Shown in pieces: positions 10,076 to 20,424 of a stretch of DNA of 64,000 nt. The position numbers and the translations under genes were made by a program. How positions within the stretch are numbered: position 1 is the first letter of the stretch; every line of letters begins with the position of its first letter. Where the stretch lies: contig OX336397.1 of assembly GCA_946902985.2 (NCBI GenBank), forward strand, positions 184,454,813 through 184,518,812. Direction: 5' to 3'. The notes under the pieces were generated by a model that had not been told where the DNA came from, ran no database searches, and was given only the letters and a program-made list of their open reading frames with translations. The stretch comes from Meconema thalassinum. Lineage: Eukaryota > Arthropoda > Insecta > Orthoptera > Tettigoniidae.

Positions 10076-12239
10076 AACTTTTTGATAATCTTCGTTAAGC
10101 TAATCAAAGTAAATTACGAGAAATGCCATTTCATCCAAGAGAAGATTAATTTTTTGGGTCACACTATAGGTAAGGACGGTTATCACCTAAACCAGGACAA
10201 AATAGATGTGATCATGAACTTTCCAGAGCCTACAAGGGTTAAGAATGTGAGACGTTTTCTCGGTGTTTTCCAGTATTTTTTCCCAGCATTGTCCACGCTA
10301 TTCTGAGACAATGGCACCATTGTATGAGCTCCTTAAAAAGATCAATCGATGGCAATGGAACGCAGAAGCAGACAAGGCTTTTCAAAACGCAAAGAACATG
10401 CTCCAGAATAATGTCAAATTAGGATACCCTGATTTTGATAGGATATTCTACGTAGGATCAGATGCATCTAACATTGGTATAATCACTGTGTTATATCAGA
10501 TAGATAACGAGGGTCGTAAGCATTACATAGATTCCAGCAGCAGGAAATTGAAAGCACATGAAGCAAAGTGCTTTACTACTGAACTAGAAGCTTTATCTTT
10601 AATTTCAGCTTACACCAGTGGAAGAAAGTGCTTGTTGGACACCAGATGATTATTGTTACCGACCATAAGGCATTACAGTTTATGTTGAAGACAGATTTGT
10701 CAAGCGACATGCTTATTAGATCGTCGCTGATTTTACAGCAATTTAAAGCGACAATCGTGCACAAGCCTGGTAAGGACAACTTATTAGCAGACACGTTATC
10801 ACGAAACCCAGTGGAAAGTATCCAAGTTAACGTAATCCAGATGGATAGGCAAGATAAAGATACTACCGACCGACTGAAAACCATTGCAGAATCACAAAAA
10901 AAGGCATGCACCTACGCGACGAATCTTTCGGTTCTTGAAGGGAAGATTGGACCAGGAAGGTCCCGATTAAGAAGGAACGAGAAGACTAGCGCAGAAACAT
11001 TTGATATGTGAGGAAATTGTATGCAAATATAAAGATGCCGATAATACGCAAACAAGAGTTGTAATTCCGCCTAACCTTATTAATCGTATTATATGGTTAA
11101 CTCATCACAGTATTGGTCACGGAGGAGTGGATAAAACTTTAGCCACTGTGAAAGAACAATTTATTTGGACAAACATGAGAGTCGTAGTAGCCGATGTTAT
11201 TAGGACCTGTAATAATTGTCAGCTGAGCAAGCAAGCTGCAACTTTCCTTAAGGAAAAACCGAGGTCTATTATACCTGAATGAGCACGTGAGATCTATTCT
11301 ATGGATATATTCGGTCCAGGACCTAAGGGATATTGCGGTTATCAGTACGTGTTGGTGACGATCGATGTTTTTACTAAGTACGTGATTTTAAATCCTATGC
11401 AGAAAACTAACTCTAAGAGTGTTATTAAACACAGAGAAGAATGTCATCCCACAGGCAGGAAAACCTGGGAGTATTCTGACGGACCATGGCACGCAATTTA
11501 CGTCAGAAGAATTTATGAGTGCCATGGAGAGGCTTGAGATTAGACACATATTCTCCAGATTCTGAAACCCTGAATCTAATCCTGTTGAGAGATCAATTAA
11601 AGAGATTATTAAATATGCAAGACTATACTGTTCTGAGAACCATAGAGAATGGATCAGGATTGTACCCCTCATTGAAGAATTCTTAAATTCTACGGTACAT
11701 GAAAGTACGGCAGACATCCCAACTCTATTACATTGTGATAGGAAACCAGAGCGACCGTGGGATGAAGTATTTAGGAGATTCCCTAAAGATAGACTACCGA
11801 CGAGGGAAAGAAGGATAGAGATAGCCCATGATAATCTAATTGCAGCGGCAGAGAAACGAGAAAAACGCACGTTAGGTAGACGATATGATACACCTTTGAG
11901 AAGAGACGACTTAGTGGTGATTAGAGGACCTACTAAAGCAGATGTAACCAACAACATATACCCTCGATTTTCTAAGGTCTACTACGGCCCATTCAGAGTA
12001 TCTGAAAGTTTTAGAAATAACTGTTATGAGATTGATAACATGACCAAGTAATTGGAAACTACAATGCAAAGAATTTAAAACGGTATTTCAGAAAGATAGA
12101 ATGGAGAGTAAAATACGGTACAGTTAATATCTGCATTTCAAAAGCATTGTATCACGCTTTTGCTATGGAAGTTGAGTGGGGATTGTACGCGTATTTGCAG
12201 TCGAGAAATATTCTATCTTCAGAAAGTTTTCTAAGTTAA
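10076..12239 (+). pseudogene. pol: Gypsy pol, C-terminal part (RT end, RNase H, integrase), copy 1
   Basis: RT resumes with 'VNYEKCHF' and 'FLGHTIG' (10082-10306), then shifts frame near 10290. RNase H follows with 'FYVGSDASN' (10446), 'ELEALSLI', 'VTDHKALQ' and 'LLADTLSRN' (to about 10808), with another shift near 10640. After a break near 11000 comes the integrase zinc-binding region, with two His ('THHSIGHGG') and CNNC (11001-11282). The DDE core follows: 'MDIFGPGP' (11301), 'LTDHGTQF' region, TGA at 11563, and 'ESNPVERS'. A 2-bp deletion near 11433, absent in copy 2, also breaks the core. From 12054 a frame ('GNYNAKNLKRYF') stays open through the LTR start to TAA at 12237. Confidence 0.92.
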
Positions 12240-12662
12240 CGATTGATAAATTAAACGGAGTCTGGAATCGAGCCACAAGCAGGTTAGACACCTAGCACAG
12301 TTAGCTTAGTTAATTGATTTAACCAATCAGGTAACTTCTAGCCACGTGCATGTCAGGGCAGCTCGGAAAGAGTCAAGTATTGTTTGAGAGCACGAAGGTA
12401 GCCGAGGACTTCCGATCTTGCGAGCGAGCAAGCCAGAGACACGCGAATGAAGGGTGACGGCAAGATAGGAGTAGGGGAACGCACGTCAGACGCGTGGCGA
12501 TCATGGCCAATCAAAAGAGGCGTTCCTAAGAAGAAAGCAATTAGCGCAATTATCCTATCTAATTACCAGCGAGATATTAACACTATATAACATCAGAAAG
12601 GTTGTTAATGCATAAATAAGAAGTATTTATATATCATTGCAGCTAATTAAATGCTCAAATAG
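12184..12662 (+). repeat. Gypsy 3' LTR, copy 1
   Basis: It matches the 5' LTR from TGTACGCG to 'gctcaaatag'. The purine-rich 'gttgagtgggga' (12171-12182) just upstream is the likely polypurine tract for plus-strand priming. The sequence after 12662 does not match the 55 bp that follow the 5' LTR. Confidence 0.9.
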
Positions 12663-14759
12663 GGAATAATATAATATTCACTATTATCGCGCCAATCAAG
12701 CAAAGTTTTTTATTATTAACTTTTTATCAGAGTGGGAGACAAGCGAGCTGAATCGAGGCTCTTATTGTTCACGGTTTTGTCGCAAGTGGAAGTGTCCACT
12801 AGACTTCGCTATTTTCGCAAGAACAAAGCTTCAGAATTGAGAACGACTTCGAAGAAGAAAATATATCTACAAACTTATATAATGAACGAGAATTATAAGA
12901 TATTACAACAAGTAATATTAATATCTGCAACTATAAACAGTAACTACGATATTATTGAAGAAAAGTACGTTAAATTATTGAAGGCAACGCTTTGAGGTGA
13001 TAGTCTACATTTATTACCATGACAAATGTCCTGAAGTTGAGAGGGGAAGAATTGATTGAATCTACCGTGATGGAGATGAGTTACTAAGATGCTGAAGGGA
13101 ACATAGCTTTGACAATGACGAGAATATCTGAAATGACATGATAATAATACCGTGGGGGAGACCAATACCTAATCTCTCCTGTGTCAAATAATTCTACAAC
13201 TACAAGTCATGTCATCGACTTAAATGATGGATACTGATCTACCAGAACTGTGGTGAAGAAGAAAGAAGGTTTCCCTGTACGAGGGCGACTCGGGTGGACC
13301 CATTGCCATCAAGAGATAAAGGGCTTTCCCATCTCTTAAGAAGATAGCCAAGCTGAAAGGACGACTACACGATGAGCTTCGAGTTCTCATCCCGTTCCTG
13401 GCAGTTTGGTGACTTCCGAAGGAGATCGAGCCGAGTCCCACACGACATCTCGAGGGTGCTTCCTCTCAGAAACTATCCGTTTCTGATGACCGACTAGGGA
13501 GATCCACTTCTAGTAAGATCAACACAGTACCAGGTAGTCGAATAGACCAACGATGTATCCCATTATGTAGACTTGTAGAAACTTTTGAGAATATCCGACA
13601 ACTTAGTATTTGAATGCCACATCTTCGAATTGTTATTGTCTTACTTTTTGATTTCATATTTTTAACATTCTGTTAGACAGAAGTTCGTTATCGATTTTTC
13701 GGATTTATGAGCGATTTTTGTGATGATTTAAATGGCTATTTTGAATTTTGTTTTTTATACGATTTTGAATTCGCTTGATGGAGATTTTATCGTTTAGCTC
13801 GAATTTACTGTACAAACCGTATTGCATTGTTTAAAGAATATTATATTTAAAAGTGGATTTGATAATGTTTGTAACAATGAAAGTTTAATGGAAATATGTT
13901 CCAGTGGGAATTTTATAACGGAGAAAGAAGGAGCATGATATTGTAATATGTATAGAAGTAGAAGCATGCTACGACATTATTGTAACACAGTCTAAGATTT
14001 AAGAGATTTGAGAGAAATACATTAGCTGAGTGCAGCTAGCAAGAAAATTGAGAGTTAGAAAATGAATGTAATGTCTTATCGAAATCATAGCATTTTATTA
14101 TATCACCTATTGAGATGAGTTTTTGAAAGAACCAGTATTTTTATTAAATAAGTTGGAACTACTATAAGAATTTTGTAACGAGTAAGAATGCATTTTTGGA
14201 AGAATACTATTTAATGTGGAGAAGGAACTGCGAAATATATCTAAGTGATAGTTATCATATTCCGTAATGACGGAGGAACTTGTTGTGTTGTTGGATTTGA
14301 ACTCAATTATGTTAGTGTGTTATTTGTGAAGAGAAACCTGTTGAAACAGATGTGCGTAAGACGGTTGTTGCTGATGGAAAATGTGATTAAGAAGCAGTAA
14401 TATTATTTGGAAGTATCTCAATTGGCAGAGTTATCTTTGAATGGTTCTGAGAATACATCAAATTAACATTAATTATTCGACGGAAGAAAAACTATATTTA
14501 TGAAGTATTTTTATTATTGATATGATAGACCAGTGTGTGGATGTCACTGAACTATGTGTGTACTTAATCGTATGGGTTGTAGTATCCCCAACCATGACAT
14601 TATTACTAATGAAGACATAGTTTTACGCAGGATTTTCTTAATTCTAAAATGAATTTATTTGGATGAAGAAGTTGGAAGACAGTTAATGTCAATATTTTAT
14701 GTTGGAAATAGGCATTTTGCCTAGTAGTCCGGTCAGGATACTCAAACCCATGCGCTTCT

Positions 14760-14770
14760 GGGGGGGGGGG
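14760..14770 (+). repeat. Poly(G) run, 11 G (10 in copy 2)
   Basis: Eleven consecutive G residues lie here, with ten at 42471-42480 in copy 2. The run accounts for a 1-bp phase change between the copies. Confidence 0.95.
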
Positions 14771-14854
14771 CATTTTTTATGATTGCAATCTATTCTTGAT
14801 ATCCTAAGGATGAAATTTAGAGAGGGAGTCATTTTTGTAATTTTGGCGCTTGAC

Positions 14855-14874
14855 CGCCATTTTGAAAAATGGCG
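14855..14874 (+). other. Perfect hairpin just outside the inverted-repeat element
   Basis: 'cgccatttt' pairs perfectly with 'aaaatggcg' across a 2-base loop. It lies 20 bp left of the left inverted-repeat arm and may be a subterminal or terminal part of the same element, in which case the element starts further left. It is conserved at 42565-42584. Confidence 0.6.
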
Positions 14875-14952
14875 ATATTAGAAAATCCAAAAATCTCCCA
14901 AACTACTTAGACAATTTTCATGTTTAGCCTTATAACTGATATGCATTTCAGA

Positions 14953-15029
14953 TGGTCCACCTCGTTGCGTAGTGGATAGCATTCTTGGCTGTCACCGCAG
15001 AGGGCTGGGTTCGATTCTCAGCTCTGTTA
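14953..15029 (+). repeat. tRNA-like SINE-head fragment
   Basis: An A-box-like 'ttgcgtagtgg' (14965-14975) and a B-box-like 'ggttcgattctc' (15008-15019) are spaced as in a tRNA gene, with a pairable T-arm. It does not end in a proper acceptor stem and runs straight into other sequence, so it is a tRNA-derived fragment and not a working tRNA gene. Position 15006 is T where copy 2 has C (a CpG). Confidence 0.5.
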
Positions 15030-15035
15030 AGAAAT

Positions 15036-17963
15036 TTAGCAGTTAGCGATGGAACAGCGTTAGCCATACCAACGCCTGTAGTCAAAAGAGCTCTATTCTG
15101 TCCTGTGGTCCCCAAAACGTTTAGCCACAATGATGTACGCAATAATTCACAGCCAAAGAGTTTTGAATCCGGCGAAGAAGCACCTGTAGTGCATCGATTA
15201 ATTGCTCACTCATTTGTGCGTGTGATTATACTGGGAGAAAATGTACCGTCATATACTGGTTATCATTGTAACCTTCAAAGCCATATTGAAAAGTGGGAAA
15301 CATATAATGTCAAATTTTACTGACAGCCACCAATCAAAGAGGTTGTCAAAGATGTGTTGGATTGGTGTCAAAGAGTTACGGAACACAAGAAAATGCCAGT
15401 AATTCAACTTGTTGGTGATCAAGCAGTTTATAAATATATTGAAGGATATCTGTGAGAGGAAGAGAATAGGTGGTCTCTCGTAAAGGGCGTATTAGGTGGA
15501 TTTCACACAGAGATGTCATACCTTAATGCTCTAGGAAAATGATTCGCAGGAAGTGGTATTGAGGAGCTAGCTGTTGCTACAGGTGTTGTTGCTGCAGGCA
15601 GTGTAAAGCAATCATTATCTGGAAAACACTACAACAGGGCAATGTGTCTGCACAAATTGATAGCTGTAGCTTTACTACGCATGCTTATTCATAGATGTGT
15701 TGAGAATCGCCCAGATCTACTTAACGGTTTGGAATATGTAGTGGATATCACAAGAGAACAAGAAAGTGAAAACTTCGTTGCATCAGATTCATTTAACCAA
15801 TTTGCGCATGGGATGTTTCGAGATATCTTCGAGTCCGACTCAGATAGGCAAAATTTCCGCTCTCTTACATCATCGACGTGGAAGTCCTGTTTCAGCACTA
15901 CCATTGTCTGAGGAGTGGAGTTAGCTTTCATGAATACTTATATGGTTGTCGCAGAATGCTTCCTCTTCTAGCAGCATAGGGTAACATAAATTATCTGCGC
16001 TACCTCTCTCTCTACTACCGGCAAATGTCCACCTTGACAAAGGAAGAAAGGATACATATGTCCTCAATATACTAATTCTCGTTGACAGGCAATAGTTTCA
16101 GCAAATTGTCTCCCGATCAGGTTATAGAAATGACCATGAACAAACAGTCTAAGAATCGAAGAAGTGGTGGCTGGGTTGTATTCTCCAAGAAACTCCCCCA
16201 TGATTTCTGTTAACATACTAAGCAGACCTGCTGTGTTGTACTTACGGGAGCAATTACAACAAATCATAAATTTAAAGAAGCCTCTCTACCGCCACCCAGA
16301 AGTGGGTCCATAAAGGATTAAGAAAGACTTGCAAGTAATTCATGAAGTAAAACTTGCCCTGGAGGAGTGGGATACGGATCCATGGAACATAAACCAACCA
16401 AATCTTCGCTCACTGTTCACTGGACAGCCAGCGACGGAGGAAGTAGTCAAGAGCCGGTACATAGCCCATGATGAGGGGAATACCATGGCAGTAGCAATAT
16501 TGGACAGACTTTCCTTTGCACGATTCTATCAGCAAAAGAAAAAGCTAAACATTTGCCACACAGACAGTGTGCATTGCAAAGAGCAAGCGAGATGTAAGGA
16601 TATTGGTAGACCACACTGCAACGAAGAAAGTTATTGACCTCTTAACGAGCGGAGAAACTCCTACCATGACTCCTCTGGATATCATGCAATACAGAATAAC
16701 AACAGTGAGCCTATCTCTTTTTACAGCTGACTGTAGGTTCCATAAACATTGTTGACTCTTCAACCTGTGATGCCGCCACCACATTACCATGCCATCATAG
16801 ATGTCGGAATGGCATGGAACAAGGTACCAGCGTGCAAGACTAGGAGTGATTATGCCTTCAACCTCTACAAATACATACTAAATTGCCGTTCTCAAGCAAT
16901 AGCTTGTCATCTAATCAATGATATTTACAATGAAGAAACAATGATTGAAAGTACGAAATATCATGAGCAAAAACGTCGTATGCAGTCGTATGGGTTCGTC
17001 CCAAACGTTTACCCAGTTGCTGACCAGCAAATGCCTACAGGGAATGCCTGGCATTCATTTCTGTCGAAGCCTGCGAACAACAGAGGCTGGAACATTTCCT
17101 TCTGAATGTGTGGCAATCCTCCGAGAATAATGGTGACTGGTATTACACCATGGATCTTTCCTGCTATGATTTCACATCTGGCGATTGCGTTTTTACAAAC
17201 TGCACAGTTAGGTGGTTCTGATTCAATTTTTCTTGATTTTGAGGACACAGATATATGGGTTATTGCTTCAAACATCAGTCATCTAACTGAACAGGATATG
17301 TATATGTACAAGAAGAAATCCGGAAATGGTACAGAATTCTACAATTGTCACTCACTCTTCTCAGAACAAGACAAAGCATGTGCTACTCTTGGAGTCTACA
17401 CATTCACCGGTTGTGACACAGTGGAAGGTTTCTTCGGCTGGGGGAAGGTCAAAGCAATGAAGCGCATTCTGCAGCCAAATAATATGACACACCTACAGAT
17501 AATACAGCAACTTGGAGTTAACGATGAACTATCCGATGAGCTGTTCCTTCAACTGCAGTTGTTCACAATTACGATCATCTACAATGACCCAGTGAGCAAA
17601 AGATTGTGTGAAGCCCGAGCACGTAAATGGTGGCAGTTGCGATGTTACGAATCTGCCAGATTGCCTCCCGACGAAGACTCATTTAGACAACACTGTCTTC
17701 GAAGTCACGTACAAGCTTATGAATATAAGAATGCAAGACTTTCAAAACGGCTGCTCCCGACTAACTTTGGATGGGAACAGCTCCAAGATGGATTGCGACC
17801 CATCACGCACACAATACCCTCACTTCCAAGTGGAGTCCTATTTCCTGAAGCCAAACAAACCTTTGCAGAGGAATTTGTCGAAGAAATAGAACAAGAAGTC
17901 AACTCACCTGTTCATGATTCATCCATAGAATACAGCGACACAGAGCAGGAGTTCAGTGATTGA
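15036..17963 (+). pseudogene. Decayed member of an uncharacterised metazoan family with PIN/FEN-like C-terminus, copy 1
   Basis: Several reading segments line up as one ancient protein of roughly 900 residues. Frame 0 runs to 15911 across TGA stops at 15321, 15453 and 15540 and carries 'GDQAVYKYIEG', 'LGGFHTEMSYLNALGK' and 'AAGSVKQSLSGKHYNRAM'. After a shift, frame 2 from 15926 reads 'FHEYLYGCRRMLPLLAA'. Segments 16329-16637 and 16749-17105 are the middle. The segment 17106-17963 is open to a natural-looking TGA and has 'EDTDIWVIA' (near 17240) and 'FTGCDTVEGFFG' (near 17405-17440), which resemble the acidic and helix-hairpin-helix-like blocks of PIN/FEN nucleases. I recall many predicted proteins of this type in cnidarians, echinoderms and arthropods without known function; the family match is from memory. 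It is the only long coding region between the inverted repeats. Confidence 0.7.
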
Positions 17964-18255
17964 CAGAAGGATATGTGATGTGGCTTTCACATGTTCAACG
18001 GACATAAAATTAATGATGCACATACTGTAGATTTCAAAACATTCCAATTGATACTACTACAGATACGTCTACCGTATGAAGACATTATACTAACGACATT
18101 ACCGGTATTTGATAATCCGTAATATTACACCAAAAGTATACATTCGTAAAGAAAAACATAACAAAAATGCATCTTTCTTTCCTTTTCCCTTTCAGATTGG
18201 AACCAGTCACATTGTAAACCATATAGAACGATTAAATACATATCCAGAGGTATCT

Positions 18256-18287
18256 TAACCATGAAAATTGTATAAGTAGTTTGGGAG
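18256..18287 (-). repeat. Right arm of 32-bp inverted repeat
   Basis: This is the reverse-complement partner of 14895-14926, with two internal mismatches. On the plus strand it reads 'taaccatgaaaattg' into 'aagtagtttgggag'. Confidence 0.75.
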
Positions 18288-20424
18288 TTACGAGTTAATG
18301 AATGATTAATTGATTATTATTAGTAATTGATTGATTGATGATTATTATTAGTTAGTGATTGATAGATTGGTGGCGAGGCAGCGATAGCTAGTATTGTGCC
18401 CGTTTAGACCGAAGTCCAACGACCACATTATGCATGTCACCTAAAATCAGTTAGCACCAGACTCAAACATATCTCAGGGCGCCAAACTGGGTGAAAGAAA
18501 ACACAAAACTAAATCTAACTTGCATCACTGATTTCCGGTTCGATGAAACAATAAGGATAGAAGGCAGAATATGAAAATACCACAATTTCTCTAAATCCCA
18601 TCTTATTTACTTCAAAATTTTAATTGAAAAGAATTGAAAAAATAGCAAATTGAGTGAAAAATAAATTTTCCACACACAAAAACAAAATGGAAATATCAAC
18701 ACTTAAGAAACACTCCTAAATGGATCGATGACCAAAACGTATTAGTCCATTTGGCCTCGAAAATTATCTAATGAAAACTATATACACTTCAGGCTTGTTC
18801 AGGTAATTAAATGTCCTTCCTGATACCTGTAGTTCGCTATTTACAAAAATTTATTCAACTTTCATTTTCATTTTCCAAGAATAAAAATATTTAATCACTG
18901 GCACTATTATTTTAAAAGAATGATCGTTTATTCAAATCATTGCAAACGTAAATATTTGACAAACAAACAGCACAAATATTACAGTTTGTTCGACCTAATC
19001 CTTAAGTCAGGATTGTGATAGAAATGTGATCTTCATCAAGATTTATTCGATCATCAATTTTTTAAATACAAATCGCTTGTCACATTTTATCCTCTTACTG
19101 TCTTTAAATCATATAATTAATCATCATTTCAAATATTATTATCATTTTCAGTCATTGAAAATATTATTCGATTCATTGAAAATATTATTCGATTCATTAT
19201 ATATTTTACAAACAAATGATTCACCTATTTGTCCTTCATTTCCAAATTATTCATTTCCACAAAATGATAGATTAATTAACAATTCAATTTATTGAGTTAT
19301 GAAGCTCATTAAACATATTAATGCATAACAGCATTATCCTTCAGTAACTTATAAATGATTTTTCACAAGCAAATAATGAACGTAGTATTTTGCACATAAT
19401 CATTCTTTCGGTTCAAATTTCCCAATATTGTATTCATTTTGACAAACGGCAAGGCATCGGCAAAGCTAGGGTATGTTTAAATGGAGTCGCACTGATAAAT
19501 AAAATAGGAAAAATTAGACGCGACACGAGATTTTAACTGCAATCTTTGGTGATGATCGTAGACAATAATTGGGGTTTCCCATCAACTGATTATTCGTTTT
19601 CAATTATTTACTTCAACATTTTTCATTATTATTGGCTGTCTAACCATCCTTATGAGCAGACGCAAACATTATACCACATTTAACTAATATTTATTTAGTT
19701 CACTACTGGATAACTAAATCACTTGTTTTCTCCACACATATTTTCCTCCATCTAATTTTTTTTACAATAAGCCACAGGCATGTTCCAGTAGGAAGCTTCA
19801 CCGCTCCTCCAATATGTTGTATCAATTATATCATCACCTGAAATTCTACTCGTGTCTACCCCTGTTCAAACTAGTCATCGAGTGACTTGACCAATATTAT
19901 TCCTAATTTATATAAACTAAAGAAAAACCCTATGTGATACAGGTTTCTTTTGGACTTTTCGATTGCCTTCCGCGACTACAAATACATGTTTAATATATTT
20001 CTTTTGCAACAGTCTTCCGTTAGATATGAGTGTGCGTTAAACCATTGAAAACTGGATAATAAATCGCATAAGTGAACTGAGGTGTTCAAAAATTCAACAA
20101 TTCTCTATTCAGAAGATTGCAAAGCATTTCATAAATCTCAACGCATTATTATGAAAAACATTAAGTATTCAGAAAATATTATTGTTATTATTATTAAGAA
20201 AAATTATTTTTATAATCATCATTATATTTCCATAACTGAAAATGTGGACTAAAACCACTTGAAATAGCCAAGCTCGAAATCCTTTGATGGAAAATAACAT
20301 CCATTTCTCACAAACAAGTGAATCAACACCTAAGATCCTACGGCTGATGACCGCTATGACAAAATAGAACAAATCCTGTTCAAAACTACGAGATACTGTC
20401 CGTAGACTCAAAAGCGAAGAACTA
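18288..20424. other. AT-rich sequence, unidentified
   Basis: No gene was recognised. It starts with ATT/GATT-rich sequence (18300-18360). A 'gggcgccaaa' at 18477-18486 would read TTTGGCGCCC on the minus strand, which resembles a Lys-tRNA primer-binding site, but no LTR pair supports it. An 89-codon ORF at 19026-19295 is an AT-rich chance ORF containing the 21-bp duplication. Confidence 0.5.
19153..19194 (+). repeat. 21-bp direct duplication, two copies
   Basis: 'cattgaaaatattattcgat' plus one T occurs twice back to back. It is identical in copy 2 (46863-46904), so it predates amplification of the array. Confidence 0.9.

Larger units (their letters stand above)
775..12662 (+). mobile_element. 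Ty3/Gypsy LTR retrotransposon, nested and decayed, copy 1
   Basis: Two directly repeated LTRs (775-1251 and 12184-12662) flank gag- and pol-like sequence in the order Gag, protease, RT, RNase H, integrase, which is Ty3/Gypsy order. No env-like ORF is seen. The two LTRs differ at roughly 37 of 480 positions by eye (about 8%), so the insertion is old. The body contains many in-frame stops and frameshifts and is split at 5330-10075 by a CR1-like LINE. No matching target-site duplication was found; the 3' LTR may be truncated at its right end. Confidence 0.92.
12663..14894. other. AT-rich sequence, unidentified
   Basis: No coding feature was recognised. An 87-codon ORF (12732-12995) and short minus-strand ORFs show no domain or family resemblance I can name. 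The last 200 bp contain a G11 run (14760-14770) and a perfect 9-bp stem hairpin (14855-14874). The segment could be the remains of another element or ordinary intergenic DNA. Confidence 0.5.
14895..18287. mobile_element. 3.4-kb inverted-repeat-bounded element with nuclease-like pseudogene, copy 1
   Basis: The left arm (14895-14926) and the reverse complement of the right arm (18256-18287) agree at 30 of 32 positions, both reading 'ctcccaaactactta', one mismatch, 'acaattttcatg', one mismatch, 'tta'. Weaker similarity continues inward ('gatatgcattt' against 'gatatgtattt'). The arms enclose one decayed long coding region and little else, as in a DNA transposon. No target-site duplication was found and no known transposase was recognised. 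The alternative is that the arms are two dispersed copies of a common motif that happen to face each other. Confidence 0.55.

Noticed and set aside
12732..12995. 87-codon ORF as a gene
   Set aside because: No recognisable domain, AT-rich surroundings and no supporting context; conservation in copy 2 only reflects recent duplication.
14953..15029. Functional tRNA gene
   Set aside because: A and B boxes are present but there is no convincing closed acceptor stem, and the sequence continues into unrelated DNA. The same applies to the SINE heads at 97, 8634 and 23257.
18477..18486. Primer-binding site of another LTR element on the minus strand
   Set aside because: GGCGCC resembles such sites, but no LTR pair or coding sequence was found around it.
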